64,000 nt of DNA from Thalassia testudinum (GCA_037157565.1 JAZHRO010000073.1:96140001-96204000), one strand, 5' to 3'. Counted from the first letter of the stretch, positions 11,031-23,586 are shown. Numbers and translations are program-made. The notes: a model not told the origin generated them from the letters alone.

Positions 11031-12745
11031 CTAGGCTTGCCTAAAAGTGTCCATAATCTCTTCTGTCCTATCCTTGGATCCAGGCAAGCCAACAAAAGAT
11101 TCCCCAGAAGCAGATAGGTGCTCTGGATAGGGCACCCTCAGCTTCTGGGTAGAGGGGTCGTCATGGTGGGAGAGGGGTGGTGGAAGGACGACATCCTCTT
11201 TGTGGGTGATTTCAAGCGAGGGAGAGCAGCGTGGCTCTTCCACAGTGGAGGTGGAAGTCAGGCTGGGTGTAGAAGGGGAATTCTGAGACATAACTATAGG
11301 AGTGTTATCAGTCTTGTCAATTTTCTTTCCACTCCTCAGCACGGTCACAGCTTGGGCGTGATCCCTAAATACAACCCCTTTACCCTTAGGGTTCTCCTCT
11401 GAAGAGTTAGGTAGCTTCCTCGGATCACGTTGCCTAACTACCTCCATAGGATGACCAATTTGGGATTGCATATCAGTAATCATCTTATTCTGAGATTGGA
11501 TGACTATATTTGGATGCTCTTGCATCGCTTTCATCATGGCTTTAGGTTCATCCATCTCAGAGGGCTTATTTTGAGGAGGGTTTTCATAAGATGGTTGGTA
11601 TATGGGATGAGGAGGTAAGGGTCTTGTATTCCCTGAGTCAGAAGCATCACCTTGCTTCCAAGAGAAGTTTGGATGGTTCCGCCACCCCGGATTAGAGGTA
11701 TTGGAATAAGGGTTATTGCGAGGAGGTGGAAGAAAACTTTAGGCTGCGTTCAAGTCAGCCTGAATCAACTCAAGGAATTGATTTGCCTGGTGGCACTCTG
11801 CAGTGGCATGCATTGTGCTTTAGCAAATGGAGCATTCACTTGAAGCCTGAAAGATTGAAGCTGCTTGCGGGTTCATGCCGGGGTTGCTAAAAGCCTATCA
11901 AAGTTTTTATTCAATAATTGAATCTGATAAGCCAAATCCTGAGAAGCCCCGACTTCATGGGCCTCTATTTTCCTCTGCAAGATTGATGGTTTTATTTCTT
12001 GATAGGCAGAGGACAAATGTATGGAGTTGTCACTTAATGTTTCAAATAATGCCCAAGCTTCATCCTCAGTTTTAGTCGTGAAGGTTCCTGCACAGGCTAT
12101 ATCGATGGTTTGCCTATGCCTTTCAGATAATCTTTTATAGAACCTTTTGACCAACTACCATCTTGACACCTAATGGTTGGGGCATAACCAAAGAAGGTCA
12201 TTAAAGCGCTCCCAAGTCTCACGAAATTGCTCCCCCTCCTGTTGAGTAAAACCCATAATCTCTCTTCTGTAATGGTTGGTCTTACTCATAGGAAAATACC
12301 TTTTCAAAAATTCTCCCTTAAGGGTGGCCGAATCATTTACCCTTGCATCGAGGTTCTGATACCAGTGCTTGGCCTTGTCCTGTAGGGAGAATGGAAATAG
12401 AGTACTCATCAGGGCTTCATCAGTAAAGCCCTGGAGCTTCACCATGGAACAGACCTCAGTGAATTCCTCCAAATGCTGGTAGGGGTCCTTCCTTGTAGTA
12501 TCATTAAAGGAGGGCCACAAAGATATGGTACTACTCTTGATCTCATATGGATTATTCCCTGCCAGTCGTCTCAGTGCTTGTGCAGGTTGGTTGGTTGGAG
12601 TAAAATAGTCCCTCAGGGTCCTTTGTTGATTTGCTCCTTGATCAGCCATGCCTTCTCTTTTCTCTCGTAGGTGAGCTCTCTCAAGAATTTTCTCAGGCTC
12701 AGGATCAAACACTAGACTTCCCTCAAGAGAGCATCTACCAAACAT
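11031..12745 (-). pseudogene. RE-1 gag (degenerate)
   Basis: Structural protein of the virus-like particle. ATG at 12,745 (MFGRCSLEG...) matches the ATG of RE-2 at 23,586. The retrotransposon gag domain covers about 12,600-12,170 (WPSFNDTTRKDPYQHLEEF, LFPFSLQDKAKHWYQNL). A CCHC zinc knuckle, which binds RNA, follows at 11,793-11,834: C-X2-C-X4-H-X4-C with all four ligands present but a TAA where RE-2 has Gln. The C-terminal half is Pro/Ser-rich (LRSGKKIDK, RVPYPEHL). Stops at 12,170 and 11,873 and a frameshift between 11,870 and 11,560 break it. Confidence 0.9.
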
Positions 12746-13977
12746 ACAATATCAATTGCAATTCAAGTTCTTGTTGATTGAGAAAGTGAAACCTCCACTC
12801 CAAAGATAGGTCAAAATGTCAAGGATTATCCCTCCGTTCCCACATAAGTGGTATAAGAGGGGTGATGATTTGAGATCTTAATCTTCTTTGTTGCAGAGGT
12901 AGAATTGGTTGATATAGATGGCCAAACAAGTTATTCACTGCAATTAAGCGACCTAATTCAACCTTCGAGTGCCCTAGGACCTATACTTTGCTTAGATGAT
13001 ACTCCCAAGTAATAAAGTGAGAAGTTACTCCAAGGACTAACAAAAGGATGCAAGTAGGGCGAACCCTTTGAGGCGATGCGTATGCAGTGCCTCCTAATTA
13101 CCCTTTTGTTCCTTTAAGGGGTCTCCCCTCCATGAAGTATCGAAACACTTGGTCAAAAGATAGCACCACCACCATAAAGCATGATAGGAGGGTCTGCACC
13201 GATAAAGTGATCGGTGCCTATAGCTTTAAGGGATCGAGCCTTAGTGCGGTGCCTAGTGTGTGTGCTCAGTGTTAGAAGTGTGCATCACACCGCAAATTTT
13301 TTTTTTTATTTTTGAAAATGTAGACAAGTCCCTTTGAATCAGATCAAGTGCGATTTGATTTTAAGGTCGAATCTAATTATCAGTCCCCACTTTCAGTTAG
13401 GTGACCACTGAATTAGTAAATTCAATCAACTTAGTAGTCTTGAATTTTAATCTGAATGCAAATGTGTGAATAGGAGCTGGATGCAAAACTTAGAAAGGTG
13501 TACCTTTCTCTAGCAATCTTCGTGCCAATATGCTCGTAATGCAACAATGAGATCTAATGTGCTGCTCAATCACCCCTAAATGCACGCACCTAAGGGCATG
13601 CAACTCCTAAATAGGTAGCTCAATATTTTCTTTTGTTTGTTTTAAAGGCAAGAAAGTAGAAAATGGAATCACGCACGTAGAAAAATGTAAACCCTAGTAG
13701 CTAAAGAATGTGGGGACAGACCGCAAAAATTCATCCCCAATTACTGCAAGGGCAAGAAGACAGAAATAAAATTTTTGACGAAGGAGAATCCCCTGAGAAA
13801 ATGGGTTTCAGGTCTCCTGCATCTTCTCCTTGTGTGGGCTTAGCTCAAGGTTGATGTCGCCACTCTGTTGCACCTGTCACCCCGTCAGATTCCTTGCACA
13901 AAAAGATAAAGAATGATCAGATAATTGTGTAACTCAGAATACTCAGAAATAATCAAGTGAATCTATTGCGCCTGTTG
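12746..13977 (-). other. RE-1 leader
   Basis: Untranslated sequence between the primer site and the gag ATG. About 450 bp (roughly 13,255-13,700) has no counterpart in the RE-2 leader, whose flanking sequences are otherwise collinear. A T tract lies at 13,300-13,311. The minus strand at 13,148-13,164 reads GCTATCTTTTGACCAAG, resembling the leader motif of RE-D and RE-E. No coding sequence is supported. Confidence 0.7.
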
Positions 13978-13997
13978 CCTCCTCGACAGCAGTGCAA
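13978..13997 (-). other. RE-1 primer binding site (decayed)
   Basis: The minus strand reads TTGCACTGCTGTCGAGGAGG, two bases inside the 5' LTR. Compared with RE-2 (TTGGCACCGTTGCCGAGGAG) it carries several changes. Confidence 0.7.
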
Positions 13998-13999
13998 TT

Positions 14000-14795
14000 T
14001 GATGGAGAGAATTTCGCTTGATTAAGAAGATAATAGAATGATATGTCGTAATTTATGTGGTAGAAATCTCTCAATCAAAGATTAAAATAGATATCAATTT
14101 TAACCACAAAAAAGATGTTGTATCCATAGAGAAGAATAGATCCAATAAATTCACGAGTAGAGAGTCGTAATGTTCTTAAGACACCTTTGCGAAATCAATT
14201 AAATGAATATGCTACTCTAAATGGAACTTGCAATTTCATGAGAAGTTATGGACTATTTATGCAAATTTTACGTCAGAAATCAAGCTCCCAAAAGTATGTA
14301 GATGATGCGTGTGTAGTGGCATATCATGTAATTTTGAATTGCTTGCAAATCTGAATTAAATTTCAATGTTAAATGATGCATATAACATGAGTTAAGCCAA
14401 TTCACGAAATTGTAAGTGCACCCATGCAATTTCACCTGAATAAAATGACCCAAACATTAAAGTGACAATGGCAAGAAATGTAAATTTTAACTCCATCAAA
14501 AATAGAGGAAACTTCCTCTCTCTTCACCGCACATTGGAGGAGGCATCGCCGGTGGTTTGCTCGGGAGGAGGAGGAGTTCCACCGGTGGAGAGGATCTCGT
14601 AGATGATGACAGTGAGGCAGGAGATGGCCAGTGATGGCTAGTCGGACAGCAGGTGGCGGCGGAGAGGAACGGCAAGGACTATAGCGTGGTTGCTGCGTGA
14701 GGAGGCACTACATGCACACAAGGGCACGGTTGCATGCGATCAATGCTGAGTGAGAGCATGCCTGCACGCAGGTGCGATTGTGCGAGGGGCACTGC
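14000..14795 (-). repeat. RE-1 5' LTR, segment 1 of 2
   Basis: Starts TGATGGAGAGAATTTC beside the primer site and aligns with 4,097-4,890. It is interrupted at 14,795 by RE-2 and continues at 26,160. Confidence 0.92.
14791..14795. repeat. target-site duplication of RE-2 (left copy, ACTGC)
   Basis: ACTGC precedes the RE-2 tip TGATGAGTC at 14,796 and is repeated at 26,155-26,159 after the tip GGACTCATCA. It is the 5-bp duplication expected of Ty3/gypsy integration. Confidence 0.95.
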
Positions 14796-16568
14796 TGATG
14801 AGTCGACTTTCCTCTTTGCGTTGTAGTATTTAAGTGGTGGAAAAATCGACTAATCAAAAATAAAAATAACCACTAATAGAAGAGCGGGTCGTGTCCACAG
14901 GGAGATAATTATGCAATAAACTCTCAATTATTTTATATTCTTTCGGTAAAATGCAAAATCTTTATTCAAATCTGACATAACATGCGATGGAAAGTAGATT
15001 CACAATAACTTAAAAAGATAAGGGCATATGTGCAGTTTTCTCTCACTGAAATCTTCATTAAATATATGATGATTTTATGTAATTTTCACTTGACATATAT
15101 TAGAGAAAATTAGTGCATAGGTTAAGCTCAAAACCAATCTTGAAATAGGTGAATATCATTAATGTGGAATTATCAGAAAATATGAGTGTGCATGCGTAAT
15201 TTTTCCATAATATAATAATAATAAATAAAAATCAAATTCTGGTGGCAATGGCAGTGAATGTAAACTTTAATTGAATTCAAAACAAAGCATTTGCTCTCTC
15301 TCCTTGCGAGAGAGAGAGCACCGACGGGCGATGGACTCGCTAGGGAGGTCGGCGAGGATGAGGGCTATCCGATGGAGGTCGTGGCGTCGATGGAGATGGC
15401 CAGAGGCGATCGGCCGGTGGAGGAGAACACGCAAGAGGAGGCTGTCCGCTATCGCGTGTGCTTGAGAGGGGCGCGCTATAGATGTGAAGGCTTGGTGTGC
15501 GGGCGCTCTACAGTGCGCGTAGGCGTGCGTGGAGGTGCAGCACTTGAGGTGCTAGGTGAAGCGGAGCGGGCGCCTGCGTAGGCCTGCAGTGATGGCGGGC
15601 GGATGATTGTAGGAGCTTGCAGGGGCACGCGCCTACGGGGAGGCGCTGCAGATGTGTGCTTGCGGGCGAGGCTGGAGGATGAAGGCGAGCGTGCTTGCTG
15701 GCGCAGGTGGCGGTGCGGAGCAGCGTCTGCAGGTGCTGAGGGGCGAGGGCGATGCCTACAGGAGCAAGCGCTGGACGCCTGCAGGCGTGCGGGTGCGAGG
15801 GGAGGGGCGCACTGCAGATGGTGCAGCCTGGAGTGGGGCACGAGCGGATGCCTGTAGCCACTTGCAGAGGCACGGGTGCTGCGGCAGGCTCGCGGTGAGG
15901 AGAGGGTAGTGCTTGAAGGTGAGTGCAGTCGGTGTGTGCTAGAGTAGGCAGAGATGATGGTGCGAGTGCCTGCAGCGTGGGAGGGGAAACGCTGGTGGTG
16001 CGGGTCTGCAAAGGTGGGCAGTGTGCTTGGATCGGAGAAGCGACTGGAGATGGGTGCGCGGAGAAGATGCAGATCCTGGTCCACAGTGCACGCTGGGTAG
16101 TTCCCCGCAAGGGGGAAGATGGTGAAAATTCTTCACAGAGCACACTTGATGCCGTTTCCCGCCAGGGGGGAGATGCCTCCTCTCCTTTCTCCACATGCTT
16201 TTTAACTCCTCTCTCTCCCTACGTGCGCCAATCAAGGGATTTTCAAATCCCTTAGCTATTTTTGGCCTCATTTGTTGATGGAGGGCGGCGAGAGATCGGA
16301 TAAATGTTGGGAGGAGTTGCGGCTGGCCGGAGATCAAAGAAACGATGTCGCTGGTTGTTGGGAAAATTTACTCCCCAACCGTTGCTCTTTCTAAATATAA
16401 TTCCTACACATAAAAACAAAATCATTACATATTAAGTTATAGAATGTTATAAACTTAAATCATGATGCATACAAATATTCTACAACTTAATTGCGGTTAT
16501 TAACACACCTAAATGGTACGATTAAAGTTACTTAGGTGCAATATTAGTCCATTAAAATGGACACATCA
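14796..16568 (-). repeat. RE-2 3' LTR
   Basis: 1,773 bp, matching 24,380-26,154 throughout. The TGTGTCCACAGGGAGATAAT block near 14,893 is the usual Athila-type U5 sequence (CTCCCTGTGGACAC on the sense strand). The centre (15,300-16,200) is GC-rich, giving ORFs of up to 228 codons on the sense strand and shorter ones opposite. They have no family features and are not kept open in the same way in the other LTR. Confidence 0.95.
16193..16210 (-). promoter_or_regulatory. possible TATA region of RE-2 LTR
   Basis: The minus strand reads GAGTTAAAAAGCATG about 360 bp from the LTR start, followed by a C/T- and G-rich transcribed-looking leader. The matching place in the other LTR (25,783-25,800) keeps the same TTAAAAAGCATG. 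This is a weak TATA match. Confidence 0.35.
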
Positions 16569-16580
16569 AATACCCCAATG
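16569..16580 (-). other. RE-2 3' polypurine tract
   Basis: The minus strand reads CATTGGGGTATT against the LTR. The hairpin upstream (16,588-16,607) has arms TTTTGCTAG and CTAGCAAA with a GGA loop. Confidence 0.75.
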
Positions 16581-18206
16581 TCTAAGATTTGCTAGTCCCT
16601 AGCAAAAATGAAAAATAATAAAAGTAATCAGAAGATTTCTTCTTTTCTTACTTCAAAACTTTAGAAATCCAAACAAATGTGAAGTGCTGATAGCCTAGGT
16701 AACAGATCCAAGTGAATGAGCCAATTCGCATTGGAAGTTCGTACTTCACCCTTGGTAAATATTGCATCATGATAGGCAACTACTTCCTCAGGGATAAAGT
16801 TGAGGATAATCTGTAATTTGGCCTCGACGTTTGGCTAAGGTAGGAGATATTGAGTTGAATGGATTTGTATTTGGTGGCACACACTGTTCTTGTGCTACAT
16901 ATAGTCTAGTACTGCAGACTCTAGATCTCTAAACTATTAGACAAGTTAACTCTGAGAGAGGCTACACAATTGTGCTCTCTTGATGTTCCTGGGCACTCCC
17001 ACTTTTCTTTCCTTTCGAGATCATGAATCTCGCCAGATTTGGAAATTGTACTCACTATTTGGTGGCCTCACATGGCATCCACACATCAATTAAAGTCCTA
17101 ATAACTCTACAACCAAGTTAAATTCCTCAACCAGTATTCAGGCGATCAGAAATACTAAAAGGTAGGTATGGGTCATATTTGGTGGAACGTGATTGGTATT
17201 CTGTTGCCTCAGAAACAATGTTACATCATAAACTTGGACCTTTTTTTCTTTTTAAAATAACTATTTATTCTTTTTGTTCTTTCTATTTCTTCTTTTTCTT
17301 CTTCTTTTCTCTCTTCCCTTTTTTTTATTTCTACTTGTTTTTGTTTCTTTTTCAATCAACACAACACGATATGGACTTTTATTGACGAGGCATTATTACG
17401 GATGATGATGGTCAAGAGGAAGTTGTGTGGCTTTTTTGGTGGAAGTGCCTATTCTCGGCACAGGGAAGGAATGGATAGGACAGGCATATTTCTGACCTTT
17501 GACACAATTACCCTCCTTCAACCGAGGACTCTATAAAGGACTGTCGTAACCATCCACCATAGTTATAAATTTATTAAGACTCAATCTCTGTGTATCTTCC
17601 TTATTTGGTGACTCTCAAGAATTCACACAAAATACGCACACAAGAACAGAGAATGAAAACTACGCCTAACTCTGAAGTATCTAATTGTCCAAAACTTAAG
17701 AGTCCTTGCACTAGACTTAGTGCACCAGTAATCTCTCTACTTTCTTTTCGCAAATATGAGGTGGATCTAGTAGAGGATAATATGCCTGACTCCCTATGAA
17801 TTGTCCAAGGGTTCAGTGGACTACAAATGCTTATTGGTTTTTCTCAAGGATCTATTACCAAGTCTATGTGCACATGAAATAAATGTACTGGATTCTAAAC
17901 TTAAGAAATAATTTTAAGAAGAAAAACCTCCAATGACGAAGGTATTCTTCTTGGGACTAACCCATTTATTCCAAAAAGAGAACTTTGTTTTATATATATA
18001 CATAAATATGTATGCAAATATTTACAAATGCTACAAACATTCTCAGGTTATACCCCCGCATGCCTAAGACTGACAATATCCTCACTGGAAAAATACAGAC
18101 ATAGAAGAATATCACCTGAGGAGGAGAGTGGGAAGGGCTAAGGCTCCTCAAGTCGAACTGCATCCAAAACCTGGCCATCTGAAAGAGTAATATACGGTTT
18201 AAGTCA
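16581..18206 (-). other. RE-2 untranslated 3' region
   Basis: Collinear with 5,742-7,370 of RE-1. It contains the post-pol motif TGAGGATATTG...GCATGCGGGGGTATAACC (18,050-18,088, minus strand) and a long sense-strand purine tract (about 17,240-17,355). No conserved ORF is seen; the ORFs at 17,179-17,799 are in the wrong strand or are T-tract artefacts. Confidence 0.75.
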
Positions 18207-19479
18207 CTAGCCATTTACTTTAAAGTTCGCACCTAAAATATGGTTCCTAACCTCTACAGCTCCATGAGGGAAAGTATTGATAACAACGTATGGCCCATCC
18301 CAGCAGGACTTGAGCTTTCCAGGAAATAGTTTAAGTCTAGAATTGAAAAGCCAGACCCACTGGTTGGGCTCAAAAGTCTTTCTAATGATGTGCTTGTCAT
18401 AGGAAACTTTTGTACGTTGCTTGTAAGATTGATAAGTTTCATAAGCTTCATTACGAAGCTCCTCAAGCTCACTTAATTCTAACATACATGCTTTTCTCGC
18501 TTTATTGAGATTCAAGTTAACGTTTTTAATAGCCCAATAAGCTTTATGTTGGATTTCAACGGGAAGGTGGCACGCTTTTTCGTAGATAAGATGGAAAGTA
18601 GACATGCCCAAGGGAGTCTTATACGCAGTTCTGTAGGCCCAAAGAGCATCATTTAGTTTTTTAAACCAATTCTTTCGATCAGGCCTGACAATTTTTTCTG
18701 AAATTCTCTTAATCTCCCTATTGGACACTTCAACTTGTCCACTCATTTGGGGATGATAAGGTGTAGCTATCATGTGGTTGACTCCTAAATTTTGGAGTAG
18801 TCTTGTGAAGTGTACATTCTTAAAGTGAGGTCCTCCATCACTTATGATCGTCCTTGGGTACCCATACCAAGAAATGATATTAGCCTTAACAAAGCCAAAT
18901 ACTATGGAATGGTCATTGGTTCACATGGGTATGGCTTCTATCCATTTTGATACATAGTCAACAGCCACAAGGATGTATTCATATCCGAAGGACACAGGAA
19001 AGGGACCCATGAAGTCAATGCCCCAAATATCAAAGATTTCAACAAGGAGGATAGGTTGTTGGGGCATCTCATCTCTTTCACCAATGGTTCTCGTCTGCTG
19101 GCAATGTAGACATGCACCTACATGCGTATGTGCACCTCGGAATAATGTGGGCCACCAAAAACCAGACTGAAAAACGTTATGGGCAGTCTTATTCCCACTA
19201 AAATGTCCCCCACATTGGAGGTCAACGCAGAAACTCATAATACTTATTTGTTCTTCATCAGGGACGCAATGGTGAAATAGTTGGTCAGGGCCTATTCTAA
19301 AATGCTCAGGTTCCTCCCTGTGATAAAATTTACCATTGGCAAAAAACTTGTCTCGCTTCTGCTTGTCCCATGTACGGGGGGTAATGCCCATGACTAGATA
19401 GTTCACTATGTTAGTGAACCAAGGAGTTTTAGCTTCCACGGCCATTAAAGACTCATCAAGGAAAGTCTCTTGAATACCG
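18207..19479 (-). pseudogene. RE-2 integrase (one in-frame stop in the core, otherwise readable)
   Basis: Zinc-binding region with HHC...FCVDL and GACLHCQQ. The catalytic core has GIDFMGPF (first Asp, 19,005-19,016), ISDGGPHF (second Asp, codon at 18,837-18,839) and [11 protein letters not shown] (Glu, codon 18,729-18,731). The second Asp and the Glu are 35 residues apart, exactly the DX35E spacing of retroviral-type integrases. The C-terminal GPYVV domain ends at a TAG at 18,207. An in-frame TGA near 18,923 stands where RE-1 has CGA, and the frame continues on both sides of it. Confidence 0.93.
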
Positions 19480-21189
19480 CCAACAGGGTTTGATGCCTCA
19501 ATAGGGATCCTAGACAAATGCTCTGCTACCACATTCTCAACTCCTTTCTTGTCTTTAATTTCCAGGTCAAATTCTTGCAGTAGAAGAATCCAATGAATTA
19601 GGTGAGGTTTGGTGTCCTTTTTAGCAAGAAGATGCTTAAGGGCTGAATGATCAGTGAACACCACAACCTTGGATCCCAAAAGATAAGACCGAAACTTTTC
19701 CAAAGAAAATACTACAACAAGTAATTCCTTTTCAGTGACTGTGTAGCTTTACTAAGGATCCGTAAGGGTCTTGTTGGCATAATGCAGCACATAAGGTTTG
19801 CCATCAACCCTTTGACCTAAGACTGCTCCCACTGCAAAATCAGAAGTATTGCACATAAGCTCAAACGGGAGGGTCCAATTTGGTTCTTGGAGAATCGGTG
19901 TGGTAATGAGGGCTTTCTTCAAAATTTGGAAAGCCTCGCCACATCTATCATCAAAATCGAAGGAGACATCCTTCTCTTATAGGTCACAGAGTGGCTTAGA
20001 GATTTTATTGAAATCTCTAATAAAGTGCCTATAAAATCAAACATGGCCAAGGAAAGATCTAACCTGACGAACATTGGCGGGCAATGGAAGCTTAGAGATG
20101 GAATCAATTCTTGCATTGTCCACCTCTAATCCTCTCTCGAAAAATATATGCCCTAACAAAATGCCCTGCTGGACCATAAAGTGGCTTTTCTCCCAGCTAA
20201 GCACCAGCTTTGCCTCTTCGCAACGGGTTAAGACTTTATCAAGGTGCGAAAGGCATAGGTCAAACGACGAGCCATAACTGGAGAAGTCATCCAAGAAAAT
20301 TTCAATGAACTCGTCGATCATATCAGAAAAGATAGCCATCATACAATGTTGGAAAGTGGCAGGAGAGTTACATAACCTGAATGGCATTCGACGGAACGCA
20401 AAAGTGCCATACGAACTAGTAAAGGTGGTACGCTCCTAATCATCAAGAAAAATGGCTATCTAATTGTACCCAGAGTACCCATCAAGAAAATAAAAGTACT
20501 TATTCCCCACCAATCGTTCCAGAATTTGATCGATAAACGGTAAGGGGAAATGGTCTTTCTGGGTAGCCGTGTTTAAACAGTGGTAATCAATGCAGACCCT
20601 CCAACCAGTTGAGGGTCAAGTGGTCACCAGTTCACCTTGTTCATTCTCTTCCATAGTAATTCCTACCTTTTTCGGAACAACGTGAATAGGGCTGACCCAT
20701 TTACTATCTGAAATGGGATAGATAATCCCTACATCCAGCCATTTCAGAATCTCCTTCTTATAACCTCCCACATATTTTGATTGAAACTTCTCTGCATATC
20801 TCGGAAAGGCTTCACGGACTCGTCCGTGTATATATGATGCATGAAAAGAGAGGGATCAATGCCCTTAATATCAGCAATTGTCAAGGAAATTGCTTCCTTG
20901 TGCCTTTGTAAACACTCAAGCAGAGCTCCTTCCTGCAATTCAGATAATGCAAACGAGATAATACCGGGGAGTGTGTTATTAGGGCCAAGGAAAGCATATT
21001 TCAATGTGCTCGGGAGGGGTTTCAACTCCAATTCAGGAGCCTTTTGGATTGAGGGTTTTAGTTCAGATGTCCCCACCTCAAGCAGCGGATCTACATTCAC
21101 AGTCCAGGGTGGGGACAGAGACTCAGTGTGTATCCCCAGCAACTCTTCTAGTTCAGGCATTTTCCTTTCAGTTTCTTTAATAATCGAGG
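19480..21189 (-). pseudogene. RE-2 reverse transcriptase and RNase H (degenerate)
   Basis: The linker LKPLPSTLKYAFLG leads into RT with GWRVCIDY, then FLDGYSGYN followed by a stop, and the catalytic FLDD box (20,286-20,297) with FSSYGSSFD. RNase H follows with [26 protein letters not shown] and [17 protein letters not shown] frameshift near 20,744 (after MWEVI), stops at about 20,615, 20,460 and 20,440, and a double stop before SYTVTEKE (about 19,752) break it. FLDD instead of RE-1's FMDD is a normal variant at that position. Confidence 0.92.
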
Positions 21190-21781
21190 GATGGTCTTGA
21201 GATATGACCTTCTGAAGGGGATCTCTATGTAAGATTGCTGGAGTTGTCTCTTCAATTATTTCATCAACGACCTCAATCTGAGAACAATCTTCAAATCTGG
21301 GTTGCTTGTAAGTATCAAAAGCATTCAACCGGATCTTCTTGTTCCCAAAGCCCATTTTAAGTGCCCCAGATCTACAATTTATAGAGGCATTGGCTGTGGC
21401 CAAGAAGGGGCGTCCCAGAGTAATGGACGACTTTGTGGGCTTATTAGATGGGTTAGTATTAAGTACCAAAAAGTCAATGGGGAAGAAGAAATCCTCCACT
21501 CTCACAAGGACATCTTCCAACAATCCCCGCATTGTCTTAAGTGATCTGTCTGCAACCTGGAGGATTACTGGACTAGGCTTGAGCTTTCCTCCTCCGAAAA
21601 GGTCATAAACAAAGCTCAGTAGAATGTTTAACCCTGCACCCAGTTCGAGCAGAGCCTCGTCAGTGTGTTGGTTACCTATAACCACTGAAATATACGAGGC
21701 CCCTGGGTCTTTCATTTTGGGGGGAGTTCCATGCTGAAGAATCGAGCTAACATGGTCAGGCAGGATGACCTTGGTTTGGAC
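21190..21781 (-). pseudogene. RE-2 aspartic protease with the catalytic Asp changed
   Basis: Begins near MKDPGASYISVVIG (21,715). The active-site loop reads ELGA at 21,635-21,646, where the family has DLGA; the catalytic Asp is replaced by Glu. The second conserved block LGRPFLATANASINC is intact. A frameshift or stop lies between gag (ending 21,782) and this region. Without the Asp the enzyme should not cut. Confidence 0.88.
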
Positions 21782-23586
21782 CTATTTCCTAGATCGGTGC
21801 TTCTCGGAGCACAGGTCCTTCAGAAACTTGGCATAGGACAGAATCTGTTTTATCTCTTCCAACAGAGGCAAGTTAATCTGGACTTGCCTAAAAGTATCCA
21901 TAATCTTCTCCGTCCTATCCTTGGCTCCAGATGAGCCAATAGAAGATTCCCCAGGAGCAGATAGGTGCTCTGGATAGGGCACCCTCAGCTTCTGGGTAGA
22001 GGGGTCGTCATGGCTGGAAAGGGGTGGTGGAAGGATGACATCCTCATTGTGGGTGATTTTGTGTGAGGGAGAGTGGTGTGGCTCTTCCTCGAGTGAGATG
22101 GAAGTCGGGTCAGGTGTGGAAGGGGAATTCTGAGATGAAACCATAGGAGTGTTATCAGGCTTGTCAATCTTTTTTCCACTCCTCAACACAGTCACTGCTT
22201 GGTGTGCTCCCTGAATACAACCCCCTTGCCCTTAGTGTTCTCCTCAAAAGAGATAGGCAGCTTACCCAGATCACATTGCCTAACTACCTCAGTAAGATGA
22301 CCAATTTAGGATTGCATATCAGTAATCATCATATTTTGAGATTGGATAACCATATTCTGATGCTCTTGCATTGCTTTCATCATGGCCTTCAGTTCATCCA
22401 TCTCAGAGGGCTTATTCGGAGGAGGATTTTCATACGAAGGTTAGTATGTGGGATGGGGAGGTAAGGGTCCAGTATTCCCTGAGTTAGAAGCATCACCTTG
22501 CTTCCAAGAGAAGTTTGGATGGTTCCGCCACCGTGGATTATAAGTGTTTGAGTAAGGGTTATAGAGAGGGGATGGAAACCTTGGGCCACGTTCAAGTCGG
22601 CCTGAATCAACTCAGGGAATTGGTTTGCCTGATGGCACTCTGCAGCCGCATGCGTTGTGCTTTGGCAAATGGAGCATTCTCTTGAAGCCTGAAAAATAGA
22701 GGCTGCTTGCAGGTTCATGCTGGGGTTTGCTAAAAGCCTATCAAAGTTTTTATTCAGTAGTTGAACTTGATAAGCCAAATCCTGAGAAGCCCCAGCTCCA
22801 TGGCCTCTATATTCCTCTGTAAGATTGATGGTTTTCTTTCTTGATAGGCAGAGGACGGATGTACGAGTTGTCGCTTAATGTTTCAAATAATGCCCAGGCT
22901 TCATCCTCAGTTCTAGTCACGAAGGTTCTTGCACAGGCTGCATCAATGGTTTGCCTATGCCTTTCAGATAATCCGTTATAGAACCATTAAACCAACTGCC
23001 ATCTTAACACTTGATGGTGGGGGCATAACCTAAGAAGGTCATTAAAGTGCTCCCAAGTCTCATGAAATTGCTCCCCTTCCTATTGAGTAAAACCCATAAT
23101 CTCTCTTCAGTAATGGTTGGTTTTACTCATAGGAAAATACTTTTTTAAAAATTCTCCCTTAAGGGTGGCCCAATCAATTACCCTTGCATCGAGGGTATGA
23201 TACCAGTGCTTGGCCTTATCCTTTAGGGAGAAAGGAAATAGAGTACTCATCAGGGCTTCATCAGTAAAGCCCTGGAGCTTCACCGTGGAACAGACCTCGG
23301 TGAATTCCTCCAAATGTCGGTAGGGGTCCTCCCTAGTAGTACCATAAAAAGAGGGCAATAGAGATATGGTACTTCTCTTGATCTCATACGGATTATCCCC
23401 TACCAGTCGTCTTAGTGCTTGTGCAGGTTGGTTAGTTGGAATAAAATAGTCCCTTAGGGTTCTTTGTTGATTTGCACCTTGCTTAGCCATTCCTTCTTTT
23501 TCCTCTCTTAGGTGAGCTCTCCTAAGAATTCTCTTAGGCTCAGGATCAAACACTAAATTACTCTCAAGAGAGCGTCTACCAAGCAT
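21782..23586 (-). pseudogene. RE-2 gag (degenerate)
   Basis: ATG at 23,586 (MLGRRSLESNLVFDPEP). The gag domain is in the first open stretch to 23,107 (LRDYFIPTNQPAQALRRL, LFPFSLKDKAKHWYHTL). The CCHC zinc knuckle CSICQSTTHAAAEC (22,635-22,676) is fully intact, unlike that of RE-1. The C-terminal linker keeps TVLRSGKKIDKPDN and RVPYPEHL. Frame changes near 23,100, 22,390 and 22,200 split it into four pieces. Confidence 0.9.

Noticed and set aside
15291..16337. Long ORFs (up to 228 codons) on both strands in the RE-2 3' LTR
   Set aside because: GC-rich LTR sequence leaves many frames open. The other LTR has different frames open (24,849-25,841), and the products are low-complexity His/Pro/Ser/Ala without domains.
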